Shown: piece after piece, positions 38,201 through 51,745 of the stretch
Numbering within the stretch: position 1 is the first letter of the stretch
Layout: every line of letters starts with the position of its first letter
Source: Anisakis pegreffii
Lineage: Eukaryota; Nematoda; Chromadorea; Rhabditida; Anisakidae
Reading direction: 5' to 3'
DNA length: 64,000 nucleotides
Assembly: GCA_035041965.1 (NCBI GenBank)
Contig: JAPYMA010001308.1
Coordinates: forward strand, 1-64,000
Program-made: the position numbers and the translations under genes
The notes under the pieces: model-generated
The model's input: the letters and a program-made list of their open reading frames with translations, nothing else
Told to the model about the DNA's origin: nothing
Database searches by the model: none

Positions 38201-39162
38201 ATGCTAAATTATTGACTGTGTTAAACAACTTCAATCGACGAATATTATCGATTTACTTGTACCTCCTTAATAATATGAATACAACGAGTATCATTAAGAA
38301 AGAATGAAAATACCAAAACAAAATAACAGTCAAAAACAATGTATAAATATAAAACACGACAGATAAATGAAAGACATTCGCAAATTTGATGTAAAGCAAT
38401 ATACATACATATATATATAGGAGGAATGCAATCGAAAATGCTCAACAGCATCTTCGAGGAACGAACTATTAAACTGATATCCTTTAGGATATAAAGATAC
38501 TCATTTAGAGTCATACATATCATCATAAGGAAAACAAACAATCTCGCATGCGGATACTCCACTTTGAGCAAATGCATACGAAATCTAAATGCAATCAAGT
38601 ATAACTAAGGTGATAACATATCAAATACAAAGGCAAGACACATCATCAATCATCGAAAATCGTACAAATCTCATTTTGAAGTTTCGTTCGGTCGCATACG
38701 ATGAATTGTACATCAATATTGGGCACAAAAAAGAGATCCCACTGAATGTCAACGAAGCAATTGTTATGAATTTGAATAATTGATCAAATGAAACAACAAC
38801 GGCAAAAATATCCGTTTGGATGGTGTCTATAAGTTGATATTGAATAAAATGGAATCAATCAGAACAAACTGATTCCGTAATTAATTTCAACATAATAAAT
38901 GCTTACTTCCAAGTCAAATCAGTCACAAATTACAACAAATCTGAATGAATGAAAAAGTCCAACGTTCCATTATTTCTTAACGTTTTGATACAACTTTCCA
39001 TTATATGCACATAAAAATAAGTTTTGAACAGAAATTGCAAAACATGCATGCACATATAAATCGACAAACAGGCAACAGAGGTAAGTTTCCGCAGCAGCTG
39101 AGGAAGATTCACATCGAGGGCAATACTTTTTAAAATGAGGTGAGTTATTTGCCACAAAAAAT

Positions 39163-42100
39163 TCAAGCTTCTGCTTCTTCGTCGATGACTGAATCGATGT
39201 CCTTGTAGAAAGCACTAGCGGCCGGCGTTTTTACAGCTCGCTGAAGAACTGGTCGCAGACGTCGACTCGACGAAGGCGTTATCATGACGTTTCGAACGCT
39301 CGAAGCAGTCAATGTTGCCGCAATACCAGCCATGTCCGTATTTTGCTCCATAAGAACCTTTTTCAAATCCTGTTGCCGTGCTTTCGGCTTACGAGGTGGC
39401 TAAAATTAAGTTCAGTTAAGCAGTTCTAACTTACAGTTATTCTAAGTTGTAAGTTGTATCTTACAGTTTAACTGTAAGTTAAGCAGTTGTAATTGTAAGC
39501 ATGATTGCAGATCATAAGAAATACTAACACAGAGCAAAACGCACAGCATTGCATCAATCAAAGATGAGAAAATGAACACGCTGTCACTAACACAGTAATA
39601 CAAGTGAATAAAATATGATATCGAAATAATTTAGGTATAAGTTCAACATGCTTAATTGTAAGTCAAGGTGCGACTTGCAATTAAGCCTGAACGATATTCA
39701 AATAATCGCTAAACGGCAGTAATGGAACTAGCTCAGTGATTGCAAAACCCTCCTAAACCATACCCTTCGAACTGTCGATGAAGTCGTCGTATTCAGTGGC
39801 TTCCTGTTTGGGGCTGGAACTGTGGATGGTTTCAACTCTGAATCAATTTCTTCGAATCTTAATTTCTGCTGATTTGCCAACGATCCTTTTGGATGAGGTG
39901 TTTCCAAACGCAGCTGTTCAGTGAGACTGATTAATTCTTCTGAGTTTGACGTTGCCGTCAAAGAACGCTGAAACAACAACCACTTCAGATTGATCTTAAA
40001 ATTTCTGTTCGAATCGAAACATTTTCTCAAATGAAATCACATTTCGTCGCTGGATTCGAACTGATAACGAAACAAAAACACATACTGCCCAATCACTGCA
40101 TAAGCTTCACAGATATAATTCTCTAAAATATCAAAAACAGTCCATATTATGACCAAGTACGCACCTTTCTCGACGACATATCTTCAACCGTTTCAATCCG
40201 TTTGCTCAAAGATCTCGAAAATGCTGTCATTATGCGTACATCTTGAGCGCTCGCTTCCAACTCTCTTACCATCTGCAAAATGTTACACATCAAATAACAT
40301 CGATAATCCCGCTAACAAAACTGCCATTCAACCCATATCGAAATGCCTTTTAAATCTATCACTTATGTCCACAAATTATGGCTCATCAATGGATGTACTT
40401 ACATTTTATGCATTAGAATTCACAAGTTATCAATATCAAAAAAAGAGATAAATAGATCTGAATTCACATCTTACATCAATCAGTTCATCAGTTCGTTCTT
40501 TCAGTGCGTTCAGTTCTTCACAATCATCCCATTCGTGCACTTCTAATTGCGAAAGCATTTTGCAATAAACCGACAAGAAGTCATCATTTCGATCAGGGTC
40601 ATTTTCTATCGCATCCAAAATCTTACGACACAACTCCGGATGTACTGAACACTCCTGAAAATATTCGCCAATACCACGGACTGACATTTCAAGAACGATT
40701 TCGTTTTCTTAATGAATACTTCACGAATTCGCTCAGCCAATCAACTTACCGTCTAATTCATTAATTTTCAGCAACGATTATGAAAACTTCAAACTTTTTT
40801 CTGCTTAAAACTAATCACAGAGTGGACATACACTCCTAAAAATATCGTAAGGCAACACGATAATATAACAAAACCAAAATTTCATCTCAATATAATATTG
40901 CGACTAATGATTGTCATAAAGTACGAACGTGCTCGCGCCGAGCGGTGCACGACTGTTTCGAAGTGGCACAAACCAAACAGGTGCCGATTGCGTTTAGTTT
41001 CTTCATCGGAATCAATTGCTCTCGATTCGCCGTCCGAAGCATGTCGAAGATATCATTGAATGCTTCAATCAAGAGTAGTTGATGACTTCTAAAAAACAAT
41101 ACAACTCTCAGAATCATCTTCCAAACGGAATCAAAAAATCACAATCACGCCTAATCGTCTAGCGTTTTAAGTGACCAGGACAGAACTTTGCATTAGTTCT
41201 CACCTATCCGACTCAGCGTATGTTGGGATGAAGGTCACCAAGCATGCTTTCAATCGATCGTTTTTATCCGTTAACGGATCGAACGTCTTCAAGAAAACAA
41301 TCGCCAAAACACTCTTCCAATCCGGGTTCGTCTCATTCAACAACAGCTTACAAATGCATTCACATGCCGTGAACGAAATTTCATCGTTCTGAAATGAGCC
41401 AAAACAATATAATAATACTAATGAATAAGCACCAAACAGCTAATGTTCTCCAAATTATTCGACTACAAAACAACATTCAAACACTCCCATTAATACAACA
41501 TATAGTTAGCTTTTTCAGGAACACATTTAATGCTTATAATTTTTGTAAATATGAACGCTTCTTCCTTACCTTATCATTGATGAACTCGACAAATACTTTG
41601 ATTAAGTCATTTCGTGGATCACAAAAATCCACCGCACTCCCAGCAAACCATTTCGAAACATTCGCGTAGCCATGCAACAAGCACATATTGCACAGAATAT
41701 TCAGTGAGGTTGGCTGTAACGATAAACTCTTACACTCTTCCACAATACATAACACAATCCAAATTAATCAATTTCATTCAAATCTTAAGTCTCCACTTCA
41801 ATTTTAATTCTCTCGATTAGCTCTGTTACATAATCAGTAGGTATAATTGCCACCGAGCGACAGTCATGTTGCTTTGACATCAATGAAGTGAAGCAGTTTA
41901 ACATACCTTAAGATCGTCATCTACTTCCAGCGTGTCTTTAATAAGAATCACTTTTTCAAAAGCAATGCGTTCGTCATACATCGCGATAATACCCATCGAT
42001 TCCAGTGCCAATATACGACACTCAGAATTCATTGATACAACACCCTTTTCTATCTAAACACGTTGAAAATAATTCTTCTGCAGTTCGTTCAATCCCATTA

Positions 42101-45100
42101 TTAGAATCACTTAGTGATTCCTCGATTCCAAGATCACAAAGACAGATAATTTTATCTGACAAGCATCTCTGATTCACCAGGAAGCAAGCACATAGAAATG
42201 ATAGAATTGTGGATTACTGTGAGACAGACCTGTGGAGAGCTGCCTGCTACTGACTGTAATAGTGATCGAAAGATAATGACGAATTCAATATCTCTCTTAT
42301 AAAAAGTAGAATTGTCGGAAAAAACCGGAAAGCAACACAAAGCATACCAAATTCTCAAGAAGCCCTCGAAGAAGAGCCGTCATCACGCGATAGCGATTCG
42401 TCTTCAACACAGCGCTCACAATTCGTATACACCTCAGAAGGGTTTCTTCGTCCACCTAAAAATTTCGTCAGAAAATTCTGCACTCCAATAAAACATCTCA
42501 ATCAAAATTAACCAGAAACAAATCCCAGATTCAAGCTTAAATTAATCGGATTTCAGACACAAGTAACTTACTTCATTGTCGGCGTGGGCGATTGTCGTGT
42601 CAGCATTTGGTAAGTGTCCACTCAATGAAATAGTCTCGTTCACCAATAACATCGTTGCGTTCGGATTGATCGACTTATGAACCATTGAACTTGTCAGATC
42701 GCAAATTGTCGACAGAGCATCCTAGACGCAAACGAAGAATTACAACCAGCAAGCCATAAAATCAACTTGGCCAATAGAGTTTATCTATGGAATGACGCTG
42801 AGAGATTGTACAAGCTCCGTCCAAAACATTTCGAGTATATGAGTTCGCACTATTTTATAAGATCTATTACGTTGCGATTTGCCAGATTACTTTAATTTCG
42901 GCGTTTAATAAAGAATACAACTAAAAAATCAAAGTAAACAAATCAAATTTATACATCATTGTCCTGTGGATTTGGCCATACATAAGTGTACATATGACGC
43001 ACAATCGTATTCACAATTTCATTGGAAACATCCAACTGACGATTCGTCAAAATCATTTCGGATAAATTTCGCAGACTTTGCCTGAAACGCTGGAGATGGA
43101 GAATTCTGTTCGGAGAAAAATATTCATAACAATAACAATATCTTCATTCCCTCTTCAGAAATTTGAAAGAAAAAAAAACAGAACAAAAATTGAACTATCA
43201 ATTCTACGAACTTTCCAACAGGATCATCCATATCGAAACAAGACAGCAATTTCAACAATTGCAACAGAGCGAACTGTTTAAAAGCCGCTCCAGCCTCACC
43301 ATCATCATACAATGATTTCAATGTCGTGAATCTGCAAGTAACTCAACAATCACATTTCCAAATACGCTACCACTAATAAAATGACTTGTCTAAATCAATA
43401 TGAGACGTTACCTATGACGAACACAACGCTACTATCATTACATTCATTCATTAGAATGATTGGATTACGCGGATGGATCAGAAAGAAACTCCTCTATACC
43501 AAATTCCACCAGAAAAGAATAATTCAACATACTTCGTAACAAAATCACAGAATGTATGAAGCGTTGGTAATAAACGATATCGGCATTCGATCCAATCTGC
43601 ATCTGACGTCGTCTCCTGCTCACAAAAGTCTACCATACATCGCCATACGAATATTGCGTTTGCCTGTTCTAGCGTTGTCAATCTAAAATTTAAGATTCAG
43701 TTTTCCCGGAAACAAAATTGAATCGAATTCAAAACCAAATTCGTCTGAACTCAACGATATGTGCAGAGTAAATCGGAATCTACACACTACAAAAATCCCC
43801 CCCCCCCCGAGACCAACTCTGAGAACTTTTTCAAAATTAATAACACTAACTTTCGATTCAGCAAATTATTGTAACTGTGCGAATGTGTCATTGTATCGTT
43901 TGCATTCTCAATGAATTTCTTCACAAATTCATGCACTTCTGCGTTCTGCAGCAACAGTCTTTCACGGCATCGTCGAAACGCTACCACCAGCAGATCGTGA
44001 CTTGTCTAAAACTTACTTTTAATTCCCTTATCCAAAACGGCAAATGATTCGAATAATCTCAAACAAATTCCATTATTTCATACACTTCAAAAAATATTTC
44101 CAAAATGATTCCGTCAGTCATTTGTGATCAGATACCAACACTATAATCGCAGAAAATCTTCATTGATGTATCTTCATACGTCCATCAAAAATACCATCTT
44201 CGTACAGTGAATTATGACTGAAATCCCCCTCACCTTTTCGTCGTTGAACGGCTCCAAAAAGCGCAACAATTTTGTTGAAGCAAAACAATATTCACTTGTA
44301 TCAATCACGTCGTCATCTGACAGATTACTCTCTCGATCTGTCGCACCGGTTAACCACTCATTCAACATCTCATTCAGTGCATCACAATGAATTGAGGCTG
44401 AAAATGTCATTCGGATTGCACTCAATGAATTCATAATAAACACTGAGTTATCCGCTCAAAAAACCTCTCAAATGATTCAAAAACACAACATTTACAAAAC
44501 TCAGTGTGTGTTACCAAAAACCAATTCAATCCAACAAGATACCCGACTGACGTCTCATACGGACAAAATTAGGTATCTCTCAAAAAAAGCTGAACTTACG
44601 CTCTCTGGATTGCATCATCAACTTCAACAGTTCCATACGTTGCGCTATTGATAACGCCTTCAGATCGACATCTTTGGCTAGTCTTGAGAGTGCAGCACGC
44701 CGTACCTTTGTACTTGCGCTGCCTAACGCCATCTCAACCTGCAGTCACAGCTCACAAAATTAACTCGGTGAATCGCAACAGAACACAAAATTCAAACGAC
44801 CGAAAACAAAAGGAACAGAATGAACGTATATAAGCAATCATCGAAGTGAAACGATTCCAAAAGTAATTCTAACCATAAGGTCAATTTCTGGTTTGGCTGC
44901 AAGTGAGATCGTTCGCACAGCGACCAATTGACAATCCGACGATTCATCACGGAAATGTTTTCGCAACACTGAAAACGCTCACGATCAATTGGATAAACCA
45001 ACAGATTACCGAACATGGGATCAACGGCGATTAGCTGCTACTCCTAATCATCAACTTAATCAAATCCATCCACAGCCATTCGCATAATTCGACTAGTTCA

Positions 45101-47059
45101 AGCATCAATTTCATAGACTTGGTGACAGAAAACGCTACCTTGTAACGGTGTAATGAGAGGTGCTCTAGACTTGCTGTCTTCTGTTCCAGTCAAACAATCA
45201 TGCTGTATCATCGATACACCTTTCAGCACTTCGACACGGACGGCTGCGCTCTAGAAGCAACAAATGCTTCAATGCAAGCAAATTGTGAAGCACAATTTTT
45301 ACATTCTAACTGTTCATGCAAATCTCTTTGAAATCACAAGAAATCTCGAAACAGAAACTGATCATATACAATATCAGTGATATAATTACTCCTCTTGCTG
45401 TCATACGAATGCCCTGATACTACCAAAACTACTAATCCTATCAACATTATTATGGATATTGAAGATCTAACACAGTAAAGTAAGCTCAGATTAGTTCGTT
45501 GGAGTCCAAAATCAACTATTAGTGCAACAATACATCACTATGCTCTCACCGAGTCCAGACGCCGTTGGAGTAGAATCTGATAGAGAGAATTCTTAAGATC
45601 AGACGGGATTACAGATTGATCAATTGGCAACGAATCCCTCGCTTCGAACGCCCGTTCATTCATGATCAAATCTGCGTTGAATAGCATTCCAATCAGAAAA
45701 CATATCTGCGTTCGTGCAGCCACCACTGTCACATCGTGAAGCTGAACAAAACAATCAGTTACTTTGGCTCTCAATTCATTCCCAAATAACGTTGCCATCA
45801 CCATCATCCATAACGTCTCTTAAGTGAGGTTTCAGCAATTTCCCTACCAATGTTTTAATTTGCACCAAAACCGCAAAAATATCTCATGATCAGTTAATTT
45901 GATACATTCATGGTAAATTAATTTTCCTATCCATATTGCGGTTACTAGAACCATTATTGCCATAAGTGACAGACCAATCATCGAAACTTGAATTCACAGA
46001 AAACTACTGATTCATTTTAAACAGTACTAAATGATTCAAATAAGACTTCAGTAAATAGTAACCTCTTGGCAAAATTTAACAAGTGCTTCAAGCAGCTGTA
46101 GTTTTCCGTCTTTTGCCAATACAACTGCGACATAGGCCACCACTCGAATACAGTTACTACGACGTTCCTTTTCCGTACCCTTCTCACAAGTGAGCTCCAT
46201 TGCAAATCGTACACATTTCAAGAAATACTTCAACTCTTCCTCACTTCTTGATGCCTACAATTACGATGCACTTATTGTTAGCACTTAAAACGTTCATATA
46301 TTCAAAAATACGGAAAACGACTTCAAATAAAATTTTTTCAAAAAATCTAAACTGCTCAGAAGACATCTATTTCGTCCTTAATTCATCAACTTCCTATACG
46401 AACTACAATGCTTTAAAGTGAAGAGTATTGAATTGAGCATAAATCTGGTTTGAAAATATACAAATGTTTCTATTCGATCGAAATAAAACCGAATCAGAAA
46501 AAAACCAAACCTCAATGAAAGCATCCTTGAATTGACGATTGATATTTGGTAAACTTGAGGCATTTTTGCTTTGAAATGCAGACGTAAAACATTTCTGAAA
46601 TTAGACGATTGAGAATGACTTGAACTTGACAGTCAGTACCTAATGAATTGTGCATGGACTTCGATGGAATTAATGAATTCACAAAATCAGACAGAGTAGA
46701 ATCGGTTGGAAATTTCTGATGTTCCTCAGGCGGACTGAACATGTAACATACACTCATACGATTCGTTAACACACACAGAGTATAAGTCAAGATAACAGCA
46801 TTCCCTCTTCATGAACAACTATTATCAATTTTAAATTACTCGGAACAATACGAACAAATAAAAATTCATTTCATGAAACACAACCATCAGTAATTAAAAA
46901 ATATTAAGTAAAAACAATTACCGTCACATTGTTTTTAAGACGTGATTTTCGCTGCTCACTCAGTGGTTTCGTTGCTGATTTCTCGGTTGCTTTTCCAGCT
47001 GCATCATTGATTTCACCAGAATCACGGTTTTCCACTTTCTTTTGCTTCGAACGAGCCAT
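39163..47059 (-). CDS. Condensin non-SMC subunit CAP-G-like (HEAT repeats), about 22 exons
   Basis: HEAT-repeat subunit of the condensin complex that compacts mitotic chromosomes in the nucleus. Recognised from the ordered series of exons. N-terminal MARSKQKKVEN is at 47059-46922. Then come FLKCVRFAMELTCEKG (46257-46063), AARTQICFLIGMLFN (45740-45548), SAAVRVEVLKGVSMIQHD (about 45250-45136), VLRKHFRDESSDCQLVAVRT (44970-44873) and VRRAALSRLAKDVDLKALSI, continuing AQRMELLKLM (about 44743-44595). This last is the CAP-G signature equivalent to human MRAMSIAQR. Next are FKQFALLQLLKLLSCFDMDD (43.3 kb), ECRILALESMGIIAMYDERI (42.0 kb), DEISFTACECICKLL (41.4 kb), YFQECSVHPELCRKILDAIE (40.7 kb) and the basic tail SSSRRLRPVLQRAVKTPAAS, ending at 39163. 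The exon near 46510-46594 and the link between it and exon 1 do not match in phase, so one N-terminal exon is probably missing from my model. It matches CAP-G (condensin I) better than CAP-G2, by memory of the human sequence. Confidence 0.85.
43797..43808. repeat. Poly(C) run in a CAP-G intron
   Basis: A C-homopolymer just downstream (minus strand) of the exon at 44006-43851. It is intronic and prone to length error. Confidence 0.8.
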
Positions 47060-48800
47060 ATCTCATCCACGACAGAAAACACTTCTGGACCAAGTGATTT
47101 CGGAAACCTTTTGCAAAATTCTAACAAGAAGAATAAAATTAAGCAGTTGATTTCATTTTTGAAGCAAGCGCGTTGCGAACCACATTTACACTAGTTGTGT
47201 GACTCGTTACGTCGAATAATTACAGAATCGTGCAGCGCATGCCTTCGTAATCGCTTGAGTGAGTAGCAGTGGGTTTTGAATTTGACATATTCCAAATATA
47301 AAACATTATCAAGATTAGAAAATCGCACGGTGTGGTTCATTCCCTCAACCCGATCACAAGTCTCAGTCTCCTTTTCCGGATACATTGCTCCCGAAGTTTG
47401 GATTAGGCCGTGATGTCGTCGAAACAACACGTAACTTAAAAGACGCCTGGAGTCAGCACTCAGTTTCAAAATGAACATTGAATGCAACACTGATTCAAAC
47501 AATTCAGTTCAAACGAATTGAATACCAGAAATTACAATTTTCCGATGTGTTCGGTGTTCGAATCCACCATAATTCCGTGACAACTTGAAACTCTGTTTAT
47601 TTATTACAGTTACATTTATTACAAGTAACAAATTCACTTTCGAAGAAGCGATATTCACAATGGAAACAACGAGATTTATATGTGAGCATAACACAGTCAG
47701 TAATAGATATGCGTGAAATTTATCAGTAATATCCTTGATCCAGCACAAATGAATTCGTAGATTGAGCAACTGGTCGTGAGAATGATACCAGCATGAATAT
47801 ATCATCAATAATTGAATTAATGCACCGATACTCATATTGATACAATATTCATCATCTTCTAAGAAAACGACACAAACCAAATTAGGATATTTGAAACCAT
47901 TACAATATTACCATTGGTTTCATGCCCACTATGAGCTGCTGAAAATTTCAGAATACTATTGGTTGCATTCCATAAAACGATTGCTCTATCTCACAATCAG
48001 ATCAAATGACTTTTCAGATCAGAATTTAAATCGAATTGGATATCGGATACAAAGCAACTTTCCTTCAACTCAAACTTACCAAGGATATCATTCCAAAGTT
48101 GTTTCTGTGTAATCACCATTAAGAAAATATTCACGATACTCTTTGTTCATATTCAAAATAAAAGCATTGTTCGTGCCCGAGAACAGCATATACATATCCA
48201 GAACAGTGTGCAATATCAGTTGATTGAGTGTAAATAAGCCGAATTTTTTTTCCTCAAAGTAGAGTCGCGATTGATAGCTTTGAAATTTTTTGATCATCTG
48301 AAACGAAAACGCTTTATTCAATCGAAGTAAACGTACGAATATCAGCAATCTCCTCCCGACCAATTCAACCTAAGACGAATCAAACAACTCATACAGAATA
48401 TATTCCCATACAGCAAAAGCTTTGATGGCGATGTATATCTGAAATAATACATAACGACAGCGGCACATTTCAAAGCGGAAGGCCGACTTTCTCAAATGAA
48501 ATACTCATTTTCAGTTTGCTATCTTATTAAAAACTACTCTCAAATGCTTTTTATTGAAGTAAGACAGTTTGAAAATTTGTTGATAAATCACAAAATTTTC
48601 AAATGACTTACATAAGTATTTCAGTCAGATAGAATGAAAAAAAGTCCTAAATGAGTGTGCCTATAGTAGGACAATGTTTCATCGAAGGTATCTTCAGAGC
48701 CGTACCTTTCTGATGCAATTGGTAAGTAGACTGCAATAGCCAAAATACTTGTCACTATCCATGTCCAATGTAATATTGCAAAGAATAAATACAAATTGCA
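46795..48800. repeat. Segmental duplication, copy 1 (CAP-G 5' flank plus receptor 3' end)
   Basis: Runs in direct orientation parallel to 59580-62640. Aligned blocks: 46795-47190 with 59580-59830 (the copy lacks nearly all of CAP-G exon 1, retaining only a piece around the start codon); 47191-47660 with 59800-59960 plus 60350-60610; 47720-47910 with 61060-61255; 48090-48310 with 61925-62160; 48365-48790 with 62215-62640. Copy 2 is interrupted by extra sequence at about 59960-60350, 60650-61050 and 61270-61900. Confidence 0.8.
48088..48306 (-). pseudogene. Decayed last exon of a 7TM receptor
   Basis: Counterpart of the intact receptor exon at 62149-61826: MIKKFQSYQSRLYFEEKK, TLNQLILHTVLDMYMLFSGT and FILNMNK are recognisable. 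It has lost about 18 bp (the stretch encoding RQMTVTI-like residues). A one-base insertion after NMNK shifts the frame so that the rest of TM7 is lost. It belongs to the segmental duplication next to CAP-G. Confidence 0.8.
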
Positions 48801-49660
48801 GATGTTGTCATCATCAAACTTTGAGTTGATATAAACATTCGCATTGATTATAGGATAAGTGAATTATTCGGAGCATACATTTGTTTTAATGATGTACAAA
48901 GGGTAGCCACATTTCCAAGACCTTTCATAGAATCATTGAATCTTCTTGGTTAAACAACTACGACCACAAACACACACAATCCTTGAAGTATTATATCTTC
49001 TGAGTGCATATATGACTTACATAAGTTTCTCAGCTAGATAGATCAAAAAAAAGTCCTAAATGAGTGCGCCTACAGTAGGACAATGTTTCATCGAAGGTAT
49101 CTTCAGAGCCGTACCTTTCTGATGCAATTGGTATGTAGACTGCAATAGCCAAAGTACTTGTCACTATCCATATCCAATGTAATATAGCATAGAATGAATA
49201 AAAATCGCAGATATTGATATAAATATATTCGCAGTTGATATAAATATCTGATATTCGAAGTAGATATAAATATATTCGCAATTGATATAAATATCTGATA
49301 TTCGAAGTAGATATAAATATATTCGCAGTTGATATAAATATCTGATATTCGAAGTAGATATAAATATATTCGCAGTTGATATAAATATCTGATATTCGAA
49401 GTAGATATAAATGTATTCGCAGTTGATATAAATATCTGATATTCGAAGTAGATATAAATATATTCGCAGTTGATATAAAATCTGAGTCGATATAACTATT
49501 CGCACTAATTATAGGATAAGCGAATTATTCGAAGCACATATCAGTTATGATGAAATAGAAAGGTCAGCCACATATCCATGACCTTTCATAGAATCACTGA
49601 ATTTTCTTGGTTAAATAACTACGACCACAAACACACACAATCCTTCAAGTATTATAATCC
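48594..49660. repeat. Tandem duplication carrying decayed receptor TM5 exons
   Basis: Unit 1 (about 48594-49009) and unit 2 (about 49010-49660) repeat each other. Both carry a minus-strand copy of the receptor TM5 exon: WIVTSTLAIAVYIPIAS in unit 2, against WIRIVTSILAIAVYIPIAC in the intact gene at 62679-62551. In both units about 8 bp before the splice donor is missing, which breaks the exon. Unit 2 is expanded by the 47-bp minisatellite. Confidence 0.82.
49214..49485. repeat. 47-bp minisatellite, about 5-6 copies
   Basis: The unit contains GATATAAATATATTCGCAGT and TGATATAAATATCTGATATT plus CGAAGTA. The period is 47 bp, measured between successive CGCAGTT/CGCAATT positions (49231 and 49278). 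The single-unit ancestor is visible in the matching part of unit 1 (48820-48850), so the array expanded after the tandem duplication. The long minus-strand open frame here is a by-product. Confidence 0.93.
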
Positions 49661-50200
49661 TGCAAGTACCCTTCAACAGCATTTTGCAGTTCAAATCAAA
49701 ATTTAAGACAAAATAGATTCAAAATCGAAAAATATTGAAAATCAGATGTTCACTGAGGTAAGCTATAAATCATGATTTCATAAAGATTAAAGACGTCACG
49801 CAATTGTGTTTTGAAGTTGATCCGATGCCACTCCAATATCAATTGATAATTACTGTTCGACTGATCGATTTAGGACGGCCATCCGAACCCTTACTTTCGA
49901 GTACAGCTGGACGTACCATCCAACCAGCCGCAGGTCTCACGCCCCATCAAAGAAGCGCCACAACAATCAAAAACATATAAAGATACATCGACAACAATTG
50001 TGAATGATGAATTCTATTTTCAGGTAACTAAAACATTCTGTTCCTTTGACTACTTTGAGAAATTTCAGTTCTCTGATAGATTACACAGAAGTCGTAGATG
50101 TATGAAATCTAGATGTGTTGCAAACTGAAAGGCAATTGAGGAATATAATGTGGAACTCTACCACTCATAAGTGGTGTTATTTAATAACATGATAAGATTT
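49661..50200. other. Intergenic, no feature seen
   Basis: No exon-like sequence, repeat or motif that I can support. Confidence 0.4.
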
Positions 50201-50750
50201 TAAGTGAAAACCACATCCTCATGCTTCCGCCATAATCATAAGTTGAGATCTCATCAAAAGGGATTGAAAATATCACAATATTATTCGATAAAACGACTGT
50301 TCTATCTCACAATCAGGTCAAGTGACCTTTCACTTCAGAATTTAAATCGAATTGGAGTTCGGATGCAAAGCAAGTTTCCTCACAGGTTAAATCAACGATA
50401 CTGAATGAATGAATCGCGGCTTAACGTGAGTATTTTTGATTACGATCAATTCTCGGTAAACGAATGCATTGACTATTTCTGGTTTACACTTGGAAGATAT
50501 TAGTCACGGTGTTCTGAGCTCGAGTTCTGCCGTTCGAAAGTGACAATGGCGCATGATTCAACAGGTATCTTGCAAGCAATCATGATACCAGCACCCACTG
50601 ACAGTTGAATTAATAGATTACAGTGAAGATGTATTATAGATAACAACAATATTGGAAAGTTTGAAAATCCTTCCTTCTGGCCAAAGCATTGCTGATAAAT
50701 AGTGCCGTAACCTATAGCCGAACGAATCAAACTTCTAGGATTCCATAGTT
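50200..50750. repeat. Further fragments of the 47.5-48.1 kb duplicated block
   Basis: 50225-50395 resembles 47935-48070 (anchors ATAAAACGACTGTTCTATCT, CACAATCAG, AATTTAAATCGAATTGGA). 50560-50620 resembles 47780-47820 (ATGATACCAGCA). This is a third, more diverged copy of the block. Confidence 0.65.
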
Positions 50751-50850
50751 AGCGCGACGATGCTCATGATTACAACATCAGGTTCTCTCATTTTGCAGAT
50801 TTAAATTTTACTGGCAGTATCTCATTTTTCATTTCCATGCTTTCATAGAG

Positions 50851-51745
50851 GTGCACTTCTCTCTAACTTATTTGTCTGAAGCACAAAGACTGACGGTTAA
50901 TATGCTCAAAGCACGAAACCTAAGGATTGAAACAATTGAAGGACAGTTCGGTGAGTTGTTTGAGACGGCTTGCACTTGACATGCGAAAGTAGCAAATAAT
51001 ATCCCGTATTGGTTTGAATTAGTATATGCTGTTCGATTCCGAAAAATACTTGTGATAGTGAAAGCACTGATGAAAAAGCGATAATGATAAGCTCCAGTCA
51101 TTGTCATTAAGTCCACGAAGATAATAATAATACTTCTTAAAGTCTGAGGTGAGGTGCTCATCTCATTAACTTATTTGTCTGAAGCATAAAGGCTGATGGT
51201 TAATATGCTCAAAGCACGAAACCTAAGGATTGAAGCAATTGAAGGACAGTCGGCTGGGTTGTTTGGACGGCTTGCACTTGACATGCGAAAGTAGCAAATA
51301 ATATCTCGTATTGGTTTGAATCAGTATATGCTGTTCGATTCCGAAAAATACTTGTGATAGTGAAAGCACTGATGAAAAAGCGATAATGATAAGCTCCAGC
51401 CATTGTCGTTGAGTCTACGAAGATAATAATAAAACTTCTTGGAGGCTGAGGTGAGGTGCTCTTCTCTCTAACTTACTTGTCTGATGCACAAAGACTGACG
51501 GTTTATATGCCCAAGGCACGAATCCTAAGGATTGAAGCAGTTGAAGGACAGTCAGGTGAGTCGTTTGAGACGGCTTGCACTTAGCATGCGAATGTACCAA
51601 GTAATATCTGGTATTGGTTTGAATCAGTATATGCTGTTCGATTCCGAAAGATACTTGCAATAGTGAAACCACTGATAAAAAAGCGATGATGATAAGCTCG
51701 ATTCATTGTCGTTGAATCCACGAAGATGATAATAATACTTCGTTC
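50851..51745. repeat. Three tandem direct repeats of about 302 bp
   Basis: Units begin near 50851, 51154 and 51456 (shared words TTTGTCTGAAGCA, AGCACGAAACCTAAGGATTG, GTATATGCTGTTCGATTCCG). Minus-strand frames of 60-97 codons run through all three but drift between frames, so they are not good evidence of coding. Confidence 0.92.

Noticed and set aside
49164..49505. 113-codon minus-strand open frame full of Ile/Tyr
   Set aside because: It is the translation of the 47-bp minisatellite. The repeat is not a multiple of three and the frame is open only because the unit lacks stops.
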